From contig NZ_JAHVKE010000001.1 of assembly GCF_019800885.1 (NCBI RefSeq), positions 992,001 through 1,056,000 on the forward strand: 64,000 bases of DNA. Direction: 5' to 3'. Positions 62,170-64,000 of the stretch are shown here, piece by piece. The position numbers were made by a program, and so were the translations under genes. This DNA comes from Maritalea mobilis. Its GTDB lineage: Bacteria; Pseudomonadota; Alphaproteobacteria; Rhodobacterales; Rhodobacteraceae. Under the pieces are notes generated by a model. It searched no databases, was not told the DNA's origin, and was given only the letters and a program-made list of their open reading frames with translations. Position 1 is the first letter of the stretch. Each line of letters starts with the position of its first letter.

Positions 62170-63396
62170 ATGCCCGATACTTTCGACGCCGACCCCGAAG
62201 CTCGCCGCCCCGAGGACGAGCATCGCTTTCCTTGTCCGTCTTGCGGGTCGGACATGCGTTACGCCCCCGCCGACGGGAAACTGATCTGCGACCATTGCGG
62301 CCACGAGGAAGGGATCGAGGCGGGCGAGCTGGACGGCACCGGCGAGGCGCATGTCGAATTCGATTTCGAGCAAGCCCGGCGCAGGGACCACCCCGAGATC
62401 GAGATGGAGGAAACCCGCGTTTCCCAATGCCCGAGCTGCGGCGCGCAGGTGGAATTCGACCCGAATGTGCACAGCCAGGAATGCCCGTTCTGCGCCACGC
62501 CCGTGGTCACCGATACCGGCACGCACCGCCATATCAAGCCGCAGGGCGTCCTGCCCTTCGGCGTGACCGAGCGCGAGGCGCACAAGGCGATGAACGACTG
62601 GTTGGGCAAGCTGTGGTTTGCGCCCAACGGGCTGAAGGAATACGCCCGCAACGGGCGCAAGCTCGACGGGATCTACGTGCCCTACTGGACCTATGACGCC
62701 GATACCCAGACCGCCTATCGCGGTCAGCGCGGCGATGCCTATTACGTCACCGTCCGCGGACCGGATGGCAAGCCACGTCAGCAACGGCGCATGCGCTGGA
62801 CCTTCGTGCGGGGCCGCGTGGCGCGCTTCTTCGACGATGTGCTGGTGCTGGCCTCCCGCTCGCTGCCCAAGTCCTATACCGACGGTCTTGCGCCTTGGGA
62901 CCTGACGAAACTGGCCGATTACAAGCCGGAATTTCTGTCCGGGTTCCGGGCCGAGGCCTACCAGATCGACCTGGAAGACGGGATGGTCGAAGCGCGCGCG
63001 ATCATGGACAACCAGATCCGCCGCGACATTCGCCGCGATATCGGCGGCGACGCGCAGCGCATCTCGAAGATGGACGTGAACGTCTCTGCGGTGACGTTCA
63101 AGCACGTGCTGCTGCCGGTCTGGCTGGCCGCCTACAAATATCGCGGCAAATCCTACCGCTTCGTGGTGAACGGCCAGACCGGCAAGGTGCAGGGCGAACG
63201 CCCCTATAGCTGGATCAAGATCGCGCTGGCGATCCTGGCGGCGATCATCATCGCGGGCGGCGTGCTTTATGGTCTGGAAGTGCTGGACAATGGCGGCTTC
63301 TCGCAAAGCGGCAGCCTGCCCGCCCCCAGCCATACGACCGGCTTCACGCCGCCGCAACCCGTCCAGACGCCGACCTTCACGCCACCGACCAAGTAA
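62170..63396 (+). CDS. Zinc-ribbon membrane protein, likely partner of the SPFH protein
   Basis: This 408-residue protein has two zinc ribbons, CPSC...CDHC (C22, C25, C40, C43) and CPSC...CPFC (C87, C90, C105, C108), a middle domain with YVPYWTYDADTQTAYRGQRG and a transmembrane helix (about residues 355-377) close to the C-terminus. The Pro/Thr-rich tail is probably extracytoplasmic. Such TFIIB-type zinc-ribbon proteins are encoded next to SPFH proteins in many bacteria. The cytochrome gene separates them here. ATG 62170 is the homology start. Confidence 0.82.
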   Translation: MPDTFDADPEARRPEDEHRFPCPSCGSDMRYAPADGKLICDHCGHEEGIEAGELDGTGEAHVEFDFEQARRRDHPEIEMEETRVSQCPSCGAQVEFDPNVHSQECPFCATPVVTDTGTHRHIKPQGVLPFGVTEREAHKAMNDWLGKLWFAPNGLKEYARNGRKLDGIYVPYWTYDADTQTAYRGQRGDAYYVTVRGPDGKPRQQRRMRWTFVRGRVARFFDDVLVLASRSLPKSYTDGLAPWDLTKLADYKPEFLSGFRAEAYQIDLEDGMVEARAIMDNQIRRDIRRDIGGDAQRISKMDVNVSAVTFKHVLLPVWLAAYKYRGKSYRFVVNGQTGKVQGERPYSWIKIALAILAAIIIAGGVLYGLEVLDNGGFSQSGSLPAPSHTTGFTPPQPVQTPTFTPPTK

Positions 63397-63402
63397 CCCG
63401 CC

Positions 63403-63822
63403 TCAACCCTTGCGGATGGGCACCTTGCGCGCGCCTTCGGGCGGGGTTTCGGCCCGCTTGGGCACGGTGATTGTCAACAGCCCGTCCTTCAGGTCGGCAT
63501 CGACCTTGTCGCCATCGGCATCGGGCGGCAGGCGGAAGCTGCGCGAGAACGACCCGTATTCGCGTTCCGAGAAGAACCACGTTTCCCCCTTCTCCTCGCG
63601 CTCGGATTTCTTCTCGCCGGTGACGGTGACGACGCCCTCGTGCACGGTGACGTCAATGTCGCTTTCGGCAACCCCCGGCACCTCCATCGAGATGCGGTAG
63701 GCGCTGCCGTTCACCGCCGCCTCGGCGGCGGGCGCGAACCAGTCCGCGACCTTCGATCCGAACTGGCGCAACGGGTCGGCGAGAGATGGGAAAAAGCCGG
63801 TTTTGTGGGCAGATTCGACCAT
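63403..63822 (-). CDS. Hsp20/alpha-crystallin small heat-shock protein
   Basis: The protein has 139 residues and a full alpha-crystallin domain: YRISMEVPGVAESDIDVTV, GVVTVTGEKKSEREEKGETW, YGSFSRSFRLPPDADGD, then LKDGLLTITVPK, and a C-terminal VPIRKG variant of the IxI motif. It prevents aggregation of unfolded proteins. GAAGGAGGG precedes ATG 63822. A perfect FnrL-type box lies 67 bp upstream, suggesting oxygen-responsive control. It is divergent from the PfkB gene and convergent with the zinc-ribbon gene. Confidence 0.93.
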   Translation of the reverse strand: MVESAHKTGFFPSLADPLRQFGSKVADWFAPAAEAAVNGSAYRISMEVPGVAESDIDVTVHEGVVTVTGEKKSEREEKGETWFFSEREYGSFSRSFRLPPDADGDKVDADLKDGLLTITVPKRAETPPEGARKVPIRKG

Positions 63823-63888
63823 GACACCCTCCTTCGAGAAATGGTTTCATTGCAGGCGCAATCATCCTGCCTCGAAGCACAATGCACC

Positions 63889-63902
63889 TTGATTTGCGTC
63901 AA
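63889..63902. promoter_or_regulatory. FnrL-type FNR box upstream of hsp20
   Basis: Read on the minus strand TTGAC-GCAA-ATCAA is a near-perfect FNR/FnrL dyad (TTGA(C/T)-N4-ATCAA). It sits 67 bp before the hsp20 start and 65 bp before the divergent PfkB start, so it could serve either. Confidence 0.6.
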
Positions 63903-63967
63903 AAGGGGCTGGCGACCGGCCGGTCCACGGGCTAGCACTTGGGCCGTGCCAAGAACGGAGGGCTCCG

Positions 63968-64000
63968 ATGATCCTGTGTGCCGGAGAAGCGCTGATCGAC
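63968..64000 (+). CDS. PfkB-family carbohydrate kinase, 3' truncated by window edge
   Basis: Only 11 codons are visible. MILCAGEALID is the typical start of fructokinase and related PfkB sugar kinases. GGAGG precedes ATG 63968 at ideal spacing. The frame continues past the end of the window. The sugar substrate cannot be inferred from this fragment. Confidence 0.65.
   Translation, partial: MILCAGEALID

Overview
This is a GC-rich, gene-dense chromosomal window from an alphaproteobacterium, most likely of the Rhodobacteraceae (Roseobacter group). That placement is inference. It rests on third-codon G/C bias, the roseobacter-type FliG, the ccmABCDG order, SdhE, a SAM-II riboswitch before metZ, an FnrL-type TTGA(C/T)-N4-ATCAA box, a CtrA-type TTAA-N7-TTAA box and ATGA-coupled operons. 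I saw no tRNA, rRNA, CRISPR array, complete insertion sequence or prophage. Both window ends cut genes: an LpxL-like acyltransferase on the left and a PfkB-family kinase on the right.

Positions 1-11600 hold housekeeping and respiration genes: a DUF1223 thioredoxin-like protein, an isoprenylcysteine-methyltransferase-like protein coupled to a DDAH-like amidinohydrolase, acnA with a strong terminator, the cytochrome c maturation operon ccmABCDG, a MarR-like regulator, sdhE, an XRE regulator and an aspartate aminotransferase. Positions 11700-19040 hold a CaCA antiporter, a methyltransferase, a secreted protein ending in a von Hippel-Lindau beta-like domain, purB, a small secreted Cys-containing peptide and an orphan fliG.

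Positions 19038-26822 form a surface-glycan-like island: a DSP-type phosphatase, three glycosyltransferases, an ELM1-family protein, four sulfotransferase-like genes and a decayed sulfotransferase remnant. Next come a DNA-end-processing pair (MBL exonuclease and ATP-dependent ligase, with an alpha/beta hydrolase between them) and a GerW-DUF2953 pair, families better known from endospore formers. Positions 32168-43331 hold a PuuD-like amidotransferase, RidA, DUF2256, a photolyase/cryptochrome, pepN, two membrane or lipid acyltransferases, two tandem lytic-transglycosylase paralogues and a PfpI/DJ-1 protein.

Positions 43505-55633 hold gatB, small coupled membrane proteins, a BolA/DnaJ-like pair, an HI0933-type flavoprotein, trkH, a small Tat-signal peptide with an internal repeat, an ACR3 arsenite exporter, folE2, and metZ behind a SAM-II riboswitch with its own terminator. 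Positions 56900-63396 hold an apparent envelope-stress module: a 29-residue membrane peptide, XpaC-like, TelA, DUF2927 lipoprotein, SPFH-GYF, cytochrome b and zinc-ribbon membrane proteins. It ends next to an hsp20 gene that carries an FnrL-type box.

Several non-coding structures are also visible: a repeated intergenic element (33632 and 46882), a three-palindrome cloverleaf joining two convergent stop codons (48186-48266) and a branched inverted repeat after pepN (38274-38321).
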